Part shown: positions 13,005 through 23,200 of the stretch, piece after piece
Layout: every line of letters begins with the position of its first letter
How positions within the stretch are numbered: position 1 is the first letter of the stretch
Assembly: GCF_000002985.6 (NCBI RefSeq)
Contig: NC_003280.10
Coordinates: forward strand, 14,256,501 to 14,320,500
DNA from: Caenorhabditis elegans
Taxonomy: Eukaryota; Nematoda; Chromadorea; Rhabditida; Rhabditidae
Direction: 5' to 3'
Length of the DNA stretch: 64,000 nt
The notes under the pieces: model-generated
What the model was told of the DNA's origin: nothing
The model's database searches: none
The model's input: only the letters and a program-made list of their open reading frames with translations
Translations under genes and position numbers: made by a program

Positions 13005-13450
13005 ATGAAAATTTCCGGCAAATCAGCAAACCGGCAAATGGGCAAATTGCCGAAAATGAAAGCATCCGGCAAATCGGCAATATGTCGGTATTGAAAATTT
13101 CAGCCAAACCGGCAAATCGGTAAATTGGCGGAATTGAAACTTTCCGGCAAATCGGTAAATTGGCGGTATTGAAACTTTCCGGCAAACCGGCAAATCGGTA
13201 AATTGGCGGAATTGAAACTTTCCGGCAAACCGGCGAATTATCGGAATTGAAAATTTCCGGCAAATCGGCAAAATGTCCGAATTGAAAATTTCCGGCAAAT
13301 CGGTAAATTGGCGGTATTGAAACTTTCCGGCAAATCGGTAAATTGGCGGTATTGAAACTTTCCGGCAAATCGACAAATTGCCGAAAATGAAAGCTTCCGG
13401 CAAATCGGCAACATGTCGGTATTGAAAGCTTCCGGCAAACCGGCAAATTG
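13005..13450. repeat. GCCG-rich 35-bp tandem array
   Basis: Degenerate units of TTTCCGGCAAATCGGTAAAT with TGGCGGAATTGAAAC. All frames stay open because the unit has few stop triplets; the predicted ICRKFSIP-like peptides are not credible proteins. Confidence 0.85.
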
Positions 13451-14404
13451 GAAATCCATTGAAAATCAGAAATTCGTAAGCCTACACCGTGCAGACATCA
13501 GGCATGAAAATACAGCTTCTAACCAATCAGGGGAAGTGGGCGGAGTTCGAGGACGTTGATTGGTCAGGGACAAGGGTGCCGTTTTTTGATTTTTTTTTTT
13601 GTTTCGATATTTCGATGTTATTGATGGAAAATTGAAAATTTTCCAGTTTTCGGTATTTCCAAAAAACCGGTAGGCCTGTGAGCTCTCATTTTAGAGGGAA
13701 TTCAGTCAGAATTCCATTTTTTGTCTAATTTGAAGCGGAATAGGTTGATCCCAAAGCCTCTAAAAATCAGAAAATTTATTTTGAATTTATCGGACACACT
13801 AGATTGTTCCGAATTTCTATGAATTTCGAAACAAATCGACGGCAATCCTGTGCGTGTGGATTTACGAGGTTTTCAAACCGATAAAACCGAGGATTTGAAA
13901 TCTTCTTCTTATCCTTCTCCCTCAGCAACATATCCTATCCGTTTTTTGCTCTTTTGAGCATAATAAGAACAAGATTGGCGGCGGCTCAGCTTGGAGGGGG
14001 GTACTAAGGACATCTCTTTTCATGTGTGTTGTCGTTTTTATTTTTTTTTTCAAAAAAAAAGACAGAGCACCACCAAAAAAAAGTTGAGAAAAGTGGCGCA
14101 GAGCTCGGAGACAATTGACTTCCTTCCGTTTTTGCTCGTCAAAGGGACACTTTGTATGTGTGGAGAAGAGAGAGAGAGGAAAAGTCATTTGAAGAACACC
14201 AATGGTGTCGTCATCATCATCATCATCAGAAAATGGGCAAATGTTTTGTGGTAAACAACAAAACTTTGTGCTCATTTGGCTCAGGGGGTCTTCTCAACTG
14301 GGTGCTCCAAAGCTATAAAAAGCATGGAACGGATGGTTGGATTAATGAGTGTATGCTTCCTTTTGGAACAATGGAACAACAATTGTGTACTCAGATGTTC
14401 TGAA
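13451..14404. other. Intergenic segment without a supported gene
   Basis: It contains the CCAATCAGGGGAAGTGGGCG motif pair near 13520-13570, an (ATC)n microsatellite at about 14210-14228, and a less AT-rich island at 14235-14410 of unknown nature. A 117-codon minus-strand frame covers 13922-14275, but its composition is poor and it has no splice context I can support. Confidence 0.45.
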
Positions 14405-14825
14405 GCTTTTTGCGCACCCGGAAATTTCAGCAAATTTGGAGAAATCGGCAAACCGGCAAGTTGTCGGAATTGAGAATTTCTGGCAAATCGGCAATTTACC
14501 AGAATTGAAAATTTCCGGAAAATCGGCAATTTTCCGAAAATCAAAATTTCCGGCAAATCGGGAAATTGCCGGAATTGGAAATATCCGGCAAATCGGCAAA
14601 TTGCCGGAACTGGAAATGTCCGGCAAATCGGCAAATTGGCGGAATTGGAAATTCCCGGCAAATCGGCAAATTGCCGGAATTGGAAATTTCCGGCAAATTG
14701 ACGGAATTGGAAATTTCCGGCAAATCGGCAAATTGCCGGAATTGGAAATTTCCGGCAAATCGTCAAATTGCCGGTTTGCCGATTCGCCGAATTTGTCGAC
14801 AAATCAATTTGCCGAACGGCAATTG
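14405..14825. repeat. GCCG-rich array linked to the inverted helicase-exon copy
   Basis: This is a 35-bp unit array (CCGGAATTGGAAATTTCCGG core) that matches the array at 22310-22830 in inverse orientation. Taking the two single-unit variants (GACG at 14761-14764 and at 14700-14703) as anchors, the 22-kb copy is about 105 bp longer between them, which is three units. Confidence 0.8.
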
Positions 14826-14944
14826 CCGCCCAGCCCTGGTGTAGTCCATGTGTAAAGCAGTACCAATTTCAACTCCTCCTCTACAAGCCTCGACTTGCTC
14901 CGGTCTGGATCCTCCTCCATACAGGCAAACGCTCTTATATCCAT
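14826..14944 (-). pseudogene. Inverted duplicate of a DDX43-like helicase exon end
   Basis: On the minus strand, 14864-14944 repeats the last 81 bp of helicase exon 3 (22195-22275), including the codons for [20 protein letters not shown]. It is followed by the same splice donor and the first 25 bp of the following intron, up to a CAGGGCTGGGCGG repeat terminus. It is a dead fragment: no other helicase exon is nearby, and the open frame continues only into repeat DNA. The helicase gene at 20-27 kb must be the donor, because only there does the segment sit in a working gene. Confidence 0.9.
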
Positions 14945-15049
14945 CAACAAACCGACAATTGCCGACAATTTTCGCCAAATTGTGGTTTTGCACATGTGTT
15001 TCCGTCTTATAAAAAATCCCTCTAAACACTTCTGGTAAATTGATGTCCG

Positions 15050-15775
15050 GCAAACGGAAATCGGCAAATCGCGGAATTGAAAATATCCGGCAAATCGGCA
15101 AATTGCAGGAATTTAAAATTTCCGGCAAATCGGGAAATTGTCGGAATTTAAAATTTCCGGCAAACGGCAAACCGGCAAATAGTCGGGATTGAAAATTTCC
15201 GGAAAATCGGCAAATTGTCAACATTGAAATTTCCGGCAAATCGGCAAATTGCAGGAATTTAAAATTTCCGGCAAATCGGGAAATTTTCGGAATTTAAAAT
15301 TTCCGGCAAACGGCAAACCAGCAAATAGTCGGGATTGAAAATTTCCGGCAAATCGACAAATTGCCGGAATTGAAAATTTCCGGAAAATCGGCAAATTGTC
15401 AAAATTGAAATTTCCGGCAAATCGGCAAATTGTCAAAATTGAAATTTCCGGCAAATCGGCAAATTGCCGGAATTTGAAAATTCCGGCAAATCGGCAATTT
15501 ACCAGAATTGAAAATTTCCGGAAAATCGGCAAAATTGTCAAAATTGAAATTTCCGGCAAATTGCCGGAATTTGAAAATTCCAGCAAATCGACAATTTACC
15601 AGAATTTAAAATTTCCGGCAAATCGGCAAATTGTCAAAATTGAAACTTCCGGCAAATCGGCAAATTTTCAAAATTGAAATTTCCGGAAAATCGGCAAATT
15701 GCCGGAATTTGAAAATTCCGGCAAATCGACAATTTACCAGAATTGAAAATTTCCGGAAAATCGGCAATTGCCGCC
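15050..15775. repeat. GCCG-rich tandem array
   Basis: About 20 degenerate 35-40-bp units (TTTCCGGCAAATCGGCAAAT, with TGTCAAAATTGAAAT and TGCAGGAATTTAAAA variants). It ends at GGCAATTGCCGCCCA, close to the terminus seen at 14826-14838. Confidence 0.85.
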
Positions 15776-15806
15776 CACTTCTCGGGTGGAGTACCGAAAA
15801 ATTAAA

Positions 15807-16051
15807 TATTGCCTTTTTCGAAAAAAAAATGGCCCAAAACTACCGAATTTCGCTATGAGAGGTTCTGAAAATTTCTCAGAAAAAAAAATGACGGTTCAAA
15901 ATTTAAGGTAAAAACGGCTCAAATTCGCTGAAAATAAGCCGTTTTTTCTTAAATTTTGAATCACCACAATTTTTTATTTTGAGAAATTTTCAGATCGTCT
16001 CATAGCTAAATCCGGTAGTTTTGGGCCATTTTTAGCCTAAAAAGCAATGTT
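15807..16051. repeat. Palindromic element
   Basis: The inverted arms share ATTGCCTTTTTCG / AAAAGCAAT-type ends, GGCCCAAAACTACCG and CTATGAGA, with a spacer near 15900-15950. It directly follows the GCCG array. Confidence 0.7.
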
Positions 16052-16068
16052 TCAGATTGTGGCAAATG

Positions 16069-16275
16069 CACGTGGTGGTGCCAGGCTGTCCCATACCGGT
16101 TTGATCTACAAAAAATGAGGGAATTTTTTTTTGAATTTTTCGCCCAAAGCAATTTGACGTCAGCAGCACGTTCTTAACCATGCGAAATCTGTCGAAAACT
16201 CTGCGTTTCTCACTCCCGCATTTTTTGTAGATCTACGTAGATCAAACCAAAATGAGACTCTCTGACACTACGTGT
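16069..16275. repeat. CACGTGGTG-type miniature inverted-repeat element
   Basis: Its ends read CACGTGGTGGTGCCAGGCTG and GACACTACGTG. Inside are ATCTACAAAAAATG and CGCATTTTTTGTAGAT arms and a TTTGACGTCAGCA core. It is one of six members of this family in the window; the others lie around the TTC38 and catalase genes. Confidence 0.8.
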
Positions 16276-16794
16276 AAATGGCTGGTTTGCCGATTTGCCG
16301 GAAATTTTAAAGGCTTCTCATAATTTTCAGAACTCTGTTTTTTCTCCAAAAATCAAAATATAATTTCATTTTGTCGAATGTGCAAAAAAGCCAATAGCGG
16401 CACATGAAAAACAAGATTTTTTGTTCGTTTGTGGCTCCTTTTCCCGAGATAAACAGATGAAATTGTGGCGGCGGAGCACAAGAAATTGTGCATAGCCTAG
16501 GAATATAGCTAGCACACACAGAGATTGGTTGCCGTGATAAGTGGACGAAAAAAACCGAACGGAAACTCATAGTCAACTCAAAAATGGAGAAAGACGCAGA
16601 AGAAGAACTCAAAGTTCTTTTTGAGGAAGAGATTAAGGGTCTTTTACTGAGGGTCGGGAGAGATGTTGAAATACGAGTAGGTAGGCGTGCCTGTGCCTAC
16701 CGCTTTTTCAGAAAAAAACTACGAAAAAATGGAAAAAAGGCGAGATTTCTTTCAATGTCGTCTAACTTCAATGGTGGGCGGCAAACGATTTTTT

Positions 16795-17080
16795 CCGGGA
16801 AACCGGCAAATCGGCAAATTGCCGGAATTTAAATTTCCGGCAAATCGGCTAATTGCCGAAATTGAAAATTTCCGGCAATTTGTTGGTTTGCACTTTTTTT
16901 TGGAAATTTCAGAATTTCAATTTAAATCTGGAAAATTGCACGCATCCAAGGAAAACCGGCAAATTGCCGGAATTGAAAATTTCCGACAAATCGGCAAATT
17001 GCCGGAATTGAAAATTTCCGGTAAATCGGCAAATTGACGGAATTGAAATTTCCGGCAAATCGGAAAATTGCCAAAATTGT
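16795..17080. repeat. GCCG-rich repeat cluster
   Basis: Scattered CCGGCAAATCGGCAAATTG units, interrupted at 16880-16950 by unrelated sequence. Confidence 0.8.
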
Positions 17081-17247
17081 CGAAAAACCAATTTTTTTTT
17101 CAACGTTTGCGCTCCAACTTTCCAACCAATCAGACGATGTGGGCGGAGCAAAAATCGCTGATTGGTTGGTGATCTTCGGTTCTCATTTTGGAGATAATTC
17201 AAACTTTAAATAAAACCAAAATTGGAGAACATCGTGTCTAAGTTTAA

Positions 17248-17448
17248 ATGCTGCTCGAAAAAGTACTAACCGAGCCCTTTTTCGGCTATAAAAACCCGAA
17301 AAAAAATGAATCCAGTCGGGTCGGCTCCCACAGAATTCAAGAAGAACAAAGTTCCGATTTCGATGGAAAAAGAGTCGCGAAATTGGTGTGTGTGTACTGC
17401 GGAAACAGCAGTGACGAGGAGGACGACGGCGTGGTGGTGCAGAATTAA
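17248..17448 (+). CDS. Possible small gene or exon, unrecognised
   Basis: A 66-codon frame starts with ATG at 17248 and ends in a stop at 17446-17448. Codon use in its second half is GC-rich and non-repetitive, unlike its flanks. The encoded tail has a Cys pair (CVYCGN) followed by an acidic SSDEEDD stretch. About 600 bp upstream, 16584-16676 has a second coding-like stretch (ATG, then an acidic, Leu-rich helix-like sequence), but I could not join the two with a good acceptor in the right phase. It could be a real small gene, an exon of one, or a decayed fragment. Confidence 0.3.
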   Translation: MLLEKVLTEPFFGYKNPKKNESSRVGSHRIQEEQSSDFDGKRVAKLVCVYCGNSSDEEDDGVVVQN

Positions 17449-17659
17449 AATCGAAAAAAGAGAAGAACTTCTGCTTTTTTCTCACTTTTTTGGGGAAAAA
17501 ATGGCGAAAAAAAGAACGAATGAACTTTTTTCGGCTGTATGGAGGAGGAAAAAGGGCTTATGAATAAGGGGTTAGATTTTTTTTTTGGAAAATTTAAAAA
17601 CGAAAAAAAAAATTTTTTTCTGACATTTTTATGCAATTTTGAATTCTCGATCAGGAATG

Positions 17660-18035
17660 GACGGCAATTGCGGTTTGGCAAATTCTGCAAATTTGCCGGA
17701 AATTTCAATTCCGGCAATTTGCCGATTTGCCGGAAATTTCAATTCCGCCGATTAGTGGAAATTTTAAATTCCGGCAATTTACCGAATTGCCGGAAATTTT
17801 CAGTTCTGGCAAATTCCCCATTTGCCGGAAATTTTTAATCCCGACTATTTGCCGGTTTGCCGTTTGCCGGAAATTTTACATTCCGGCAATTTGCCGATTT
17901 GCCGGAAATTTTACATTCCGGCAATTCGCCGATTTGCTGGAAATTTTTCATTCCGGCAATTTGCAAAAATTTTAAATTCCGGCAATTTGCCGAGTTGTCG
18001 GAAATTTTAATTCCGGCAAATTGCGATTTGCCGGA
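17660..18035. repeat. GCCG-rich array in opposite orientation
   Basis: The units read TTTGCCGGAAATTTCAATTC, the complement of the arrays at 13-15.8 kb. Confidence 0.85.
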
Positions 18036-18439
18036 AAAATTGTTTTTTTTTCTAGATTTTAGAACTCTTCCAAATATAAAAAAAAGTGTGTTGAAGTGCA
18101 AAAAGTTCCCATTTTTTGGCGGGAATTTTTGATTATAGTGCAGTTTTTTTTTGGAATATGGAACATTATTTATTCTCAGTATACACATATGCACTTAATC
18201 ATACATACATACGAATTTGCTCATCGAACAACAGAGAAAAGACCGAAAAAAGAGACATTTGGATGGATGGATGAGTATTGAAAATTGGGGGGACGGAGAG
18301 AAGGGGGGAGCCGCTGGGGCCATTATTCTGAGAACAGATTGATGAGAGCCGGCCAGTAGTCACAGAGAACATATTTCGGATATGGATGGGTTTTAGTGAT
18401 GTTGGTGGTCAAGAAAATGCTACTTTTCGGCGGGAAAAA

Positions 18440-19445
18440 TCCCTAATAATCCGACCAATCAGCGCTCAGCTCCACTCATTTTGGAACCAATCAGCGTTGA
18501 GCTCTTCCCATTTTGAAACCAATCAGCGTTGAGCTCCTCCTACTTTTGAAACCAATCAGCGATGGGCTCCACCCTTTTTGAAACCAATCAGCGATCGGCT
18601 CCACCCATTTTGGAACCAATCAGCACTCAGCTTCTCCCATTTTGAAACCAATCAGAGCTCAGCTCCACTCATTTTGGAACCAATCAGCGCTCAGCTCCAC
18701 TCATTTTGGAACCAATCAGCGCTCAGCTCCACTCATTTTGGAACCAATCAGCGCTCAGCGCCGCCCATTCTGGAACCAATCAGCGATAAGCTACACCCAC
18801 TTTTGGACTTATCAGCACTCAGCTCCTCCCATTTTGGAACCAATCAGCGCTCAGCTCCACCCATTTTGGAACCAATCAGCACTCAGCTTCACTCATTTTG
18901 GAACCAATCAGCGCTCAGCTCCACTCATTTTGGAACCAATCAGAGCTCAGCTCCACTCATTTTGGAACCAATCAGCGCTCACTCCACTCATTTTGGAACC
19001 AATCAGCGCTCAGCGCCGCCCATTCTGGAACCAATCAGCGATAAGCTACACCCACTTTTGGACTTATCAGCACTCAGCTCCTCCCATTTTGGAACCAATC
19101 AGCGCTCAGCTCCACCCATTTTGGAACCAATCAGCACTCAGCTTCACTCATTTTGGAACCAATCAGCGCTCAGCTCCACTCATTTTGGGACCAATCAGCG
19201 CTCAGCTCCACTCATTTTGGAACCAATCAGCGCTCAGCTCCACTCATTTTGGAACCAATCAGGATTCAGTTCCACCCACTTTTGAACCAATCAGAACTCA
19301 GCTCCTCCCATTTCGGGACCAATCACCGATTAGCTCCACCCACTTCTGGAACCAATCAGCACTCAGCTCCACCCACTTTTGCAACCAATCAGCGCTCAGC
19401 CCCTCCAATTTCGGAACCAATCAGCGTTGAGCTCCACCAATCCGT
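18440..19445. repeat. 32-bp CCAAT minisatellite with a higher-order repeat
   Basis: About 31 copies of a 32-bp unit, consensus CCAATCAGCGCTCAGCTCCA followed by CTCATTTTGGAA. Variants carry CACCCA, CTCCCA or CGCCCA in the second half. An eight-unit block containing the distinctive CCGCCCATTCTGG and ACTTTTGGACTTATCAG variants occurs at 18761 and again at 19016. The offset of 255 bp is 8 x 32 minus a 1-bp deletion near 18980. Because 32 is not divisible by 3, each frame rotates through the unit, and two frames stay open by chance over more than 230 codons. Confidence 0.9.
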
Positions 19446-20213
19446 CCAAAATGTGCAATAAATGGTGATAATTCATAAAAAACTGAATTTCAGCTGCTGT
19501 GATAACGAAAAATTGACGAAATTTCCGATTTTCGTTTTTTTTCTGGCTTTTGAATCAATTTTTCAATTTTTTTTTTCCGGAAAATTCAAGAAATTTGCTG
19601 ATTCCACAATTTTATAACCAAATTTCTAAGATTTCAACGCGAAAATTGGATTCTTATCAATTTTTTACAGCGGAAAACCCAACAACACGTGACAAATAAT
19701 GAACAATTGCAAAAAAAACGAAAAATACGCCGGAAATATATTTAAATATGCCTCTGGGGTTTAGAAAGCGGAAAAAAGTTGCGAAAAACGGTTTTGAGCT
19801 TGGAAGTCAGACTGAATGAATGAATAATAACGTCCCGAGTACTCATACAAGCTTGTAGACGATGCGCGGAGATCGTTAACGTTTCGGACATTCATGCATT
19901 TCCGATGAGAACACACACACAATTTCGACGGAATTTGCACAGAGCTAGGGGTTTCGAAATTTTTTGAATTAAAAAATGACAAAAAAACGAAGAAAATCGA
20001 TGGAAAATGCGGAAAAAACAAAACAAAACAAAATTTAATAAATTAATTAATTAATTAAAAATTAATTTAAAGGAACATGCTCCAGCGCAGGTAGCGGGTC
20101 TCGCATGGAAAAGCATTTTTGTAGTCGGCGCAAAACGAATTGTCATCACAATTTTCGATTCTTAATTGAAATTAGCGGAAAATCACATAATATTTTAAAA
20201 TATTTCAAGAAAA
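19446..20213. other. Upstream region of the helicase gene
   Basis: No gene is seen. The region is AT-rich with a (TTAA)n run near 20035-20062. It presumably contains the promoter of the helicase gene that starts at 20214. A TATTTCAAG acceptor-like sequence ends just before that ATG. Confidence 0.4.
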
Positions 20214-23200
20214 ATGTTGACTCTAGTTCAAAAACCAGCCGGTAAGCACCTAATTTTCAAGTTTTAACGATAAAAATTAATAAAAATCCAAATTTTCAGA
20301 GCCAGAACCGCTGAAAACGATCGAAAGCTCAATCGAAGATCGTTTGAAGGATGAGAATTTCAGTTGGATGAAGCCGATCGTGAGAGATCTCTACAAAATC
20401 CCGAACGAGCAGAAAAATCTGTCACCAGAGCAGCTGCAGGAGCTCTACACGAATGGTGGAGTGATGAAAGTCTACCCATTCAGAGAGGAGTCCACGGTGA
20501 AGATTCCGCCGCCAGTGAACTCGTTCGAGCAAGCTTTTGGCAGCAATGGTGTGGATTTTGGAGGATAATTGGAATAATTGAAATAAATTAAATTTTTTAA
20601 AAATTGCTTTATTGGACTCAAAATTGCCTGAAAACACCGAATTTCATAACGAAACTTCTTGAAAATGCCTCAAAAAATGGCCTAAAATTAGTTAAAATTT
20701 GAAATTTGACTTGTCAGCGCTGGTTTTGAAATCACCGTCAAATTTTGAGTATATATTGTAATTATCTTGCATTTTCAACTAGACTTAGATATTTTAAATT
20801 CGATGGACTGCGAGATTTTTAATTTAATTTTTGATTTTTTTAAAACTAAACGAAGAGATTTGGTTTAAAAAAATCAAAAATTAAATTAAAAATCTCGCCG
20901 TCCATCGACTTTAAAATACCTAAATGAAGTTGAAAACGCAAGATAATTACACGATATACTCAAAATTTGACAGTGATTTCAAAAAAAAAAAAGTTTCCTG
21001 CTGACAGCGCTGACTAGTCAAATTTCAAATTTTAACTAATTTTAGGCCATTTTTTGAGGCGTCAGAACTTTTTTTTGAAAAGTTTTCAAGAAGTTTCATT
21101 ACGAAATTCGGTGTTTTCAGACAAGTTTTGGTCTAATAAAGAATTTTTTTTAAAAATTCGACTACACCACCTTTAAAGGTGGACTACACACAGTGGGGAA
21201 AATGCTTTAAAACATGCCTATGGGGCCACAATGACCGAATATCATGATAAAAAGTTTTAAAAAAATGTTCTAGATTTTATATGATTTTTTGAAAATTGAA
21301 AAAATCTCAGTTTTCCCCTAATTCCTATTTGAATTTCCGCCAATTGGATTTGTTCGGTGGAGCGCGCTTGCATTATTTTTATTAATTTATTTTATTTATT
21401 CTCGTTATTTGACTGGTTTTCTTCATTTTCTATGTTTTTTCAACGGAAAATGGAAGAAATAAACGAGACAAATGCGAAATGTTTGTTAAAAAGTAATTGA
21501 AAATGCGTAAAACTGTGATATTCTGAGTTCCGTCTCTCAGTTTTACTCATTTTCAATTACTTTTTAACAAACATTTCGCATTTGTCTCGTTTATTTCTTC
21601 CATTTTCCGTTGAAAAAACATAGAAAATGAAGAAAATCAGTCAAATAACGAGAATAAATAAAATAAATTAATAAAAAAATAAAGCAAGCGCGCTCCACCG
21701 AACAAATCCAATTGGCGGAAATTCAAATAGGAATTAGGTGAAAACTGTGATTTTTCCAATTTTCAAAAAATCATATAAAATCAGGAAAATTTTTTTGAAT
21801 TTTTTTAATCATGATATTCGGTCATTGTGACCACATAGGCGTGTCTTAAAGCAATTTCCCCACAGGGTGTAGTCCACCTTTAATATAATATATTTATTTT
21901 TTTCAGCTTCAATTATGGGAGAAATCCGTAAGAACGGCTTCGAAAAGCCATCACCAATCCAATCACAAATGTGGCCACTGCTTCTCTCCGGACAGGATTG
22001 CATTGGAGTCTCTCAGACCGGATCAGGAAAAACGCTGGCGTTTCTTCTTCCCGCACTGCTTCACATTGATGCACAACTTGCTCAGTATGAGAAGAACGAC
22101 GAGGAGCAGAAGCCCTCGCCATTCGTCTTGGTTCTCAGTCCAACTCGCGAGCTGGCTCAGCAGATCGAAGGAGAGGTGAAGAAGTACAGTTATAATGGAT
22201 ATAAGAGCGTTTGCCTGTATGGAGGAGGATCCAGACCGGAGCAAGTCGAGGCTTGTAGAGGAGGAGTTGAAATTGGTACTGCTTTACACATGGACTACAC
22301 CAGGGCTGGGCGGCAATTGCCGTTCGGCAAATTGATTTGTCGACAAATTCGGCGAATCGGCAAACCGGCAATTTGACGATTTGCCGGAAATTTCCAATTC
22401 CGGCAATTTGCCGATTTGCCGGAAATTTCCAATTCCGCCAATTTGCCGATTTGCCGGACATTTCCAGTTCCGGCAATTTGCCGATTTGCCGGAAATTTCC
22501 AATTCCGGCAATTTGCCGATTCGCCGGAAATTTCCAATTCCGTCGATTTGCCGGAAATTTCCAATTCCGGCAATTTGCCGATTTGCCGGAAATTTCCAAT
22601 TCCGGCAATTTGCCGATTCGCCGGAAATTTCCAATTCCGGCAATTTGCCGATTTGCCGGAAATTTCCAATTCCGGCAATTTGCCGATTTGCCGGAAATTT
22701 CCAATTCCGGCAATTTACCGATTTGCCGGAAATTTACAATTCCGGCAATTTGCCGATTTGCCGGAAATTTCCAATTCCGGCAATTTGCCGATTTGCCGGA
22801 AATTTCCAATTCTGGCAATTTGCCGATTTGGAGAAATTGCTTTAAAGGAGGACGGTTCGGACGATTTGGAACGTATAGACCCAAAATGAGCTCAAATGGA
22901 CGAATTTCATAATGAAACTGCTCAACATTTTTTCAGAAATTTTTAATGGCGGTTCAAAATTTTGAAAAATTACAAATTACACTGAGTTTGGTTAATATCA
23001 CGAATTTTTCCCATTTTTCCGTGTCACATCTGTCCGAAGTTGGCTTTTTTTGGCATTATCGTCCTTTATTACATATATTGGTGATTAATCTCATTTAATT
23101 TCGTCGATTAAGGTACATTTAAAGCCGACAGGTAACCAATTTCGATGATTTTTGGTTACCTATCGGCTTTAAATGTTCTTAAATCGACGAAATTTAATGA

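Noticed and set aside
14763..15239. 158-codon minus-strand frame containing helicase residues
   Set aside because: It joins an inverted copy of a helicase exon end to repeat DNA; there is no promoter, start or partner exon. Treated as a pseudogene fragment.
13023..15858. Many open frames with ICRKFSIP- or [12 protein letters not shown] repeats on both strands
   Set aside because: They are translations of the GCCG-rich 35-bp arrays and appear wherever the array occurs, including inside introns.
18578..19461. Three long overlapping plus-strand open frames of 235, 262 and 102 codons
   Set aside because: They lie on a 32-bp minisatellite. The unit is not a multiple of three and has no stop in these frames, so the frames are open by chance; there is no splice or start context.
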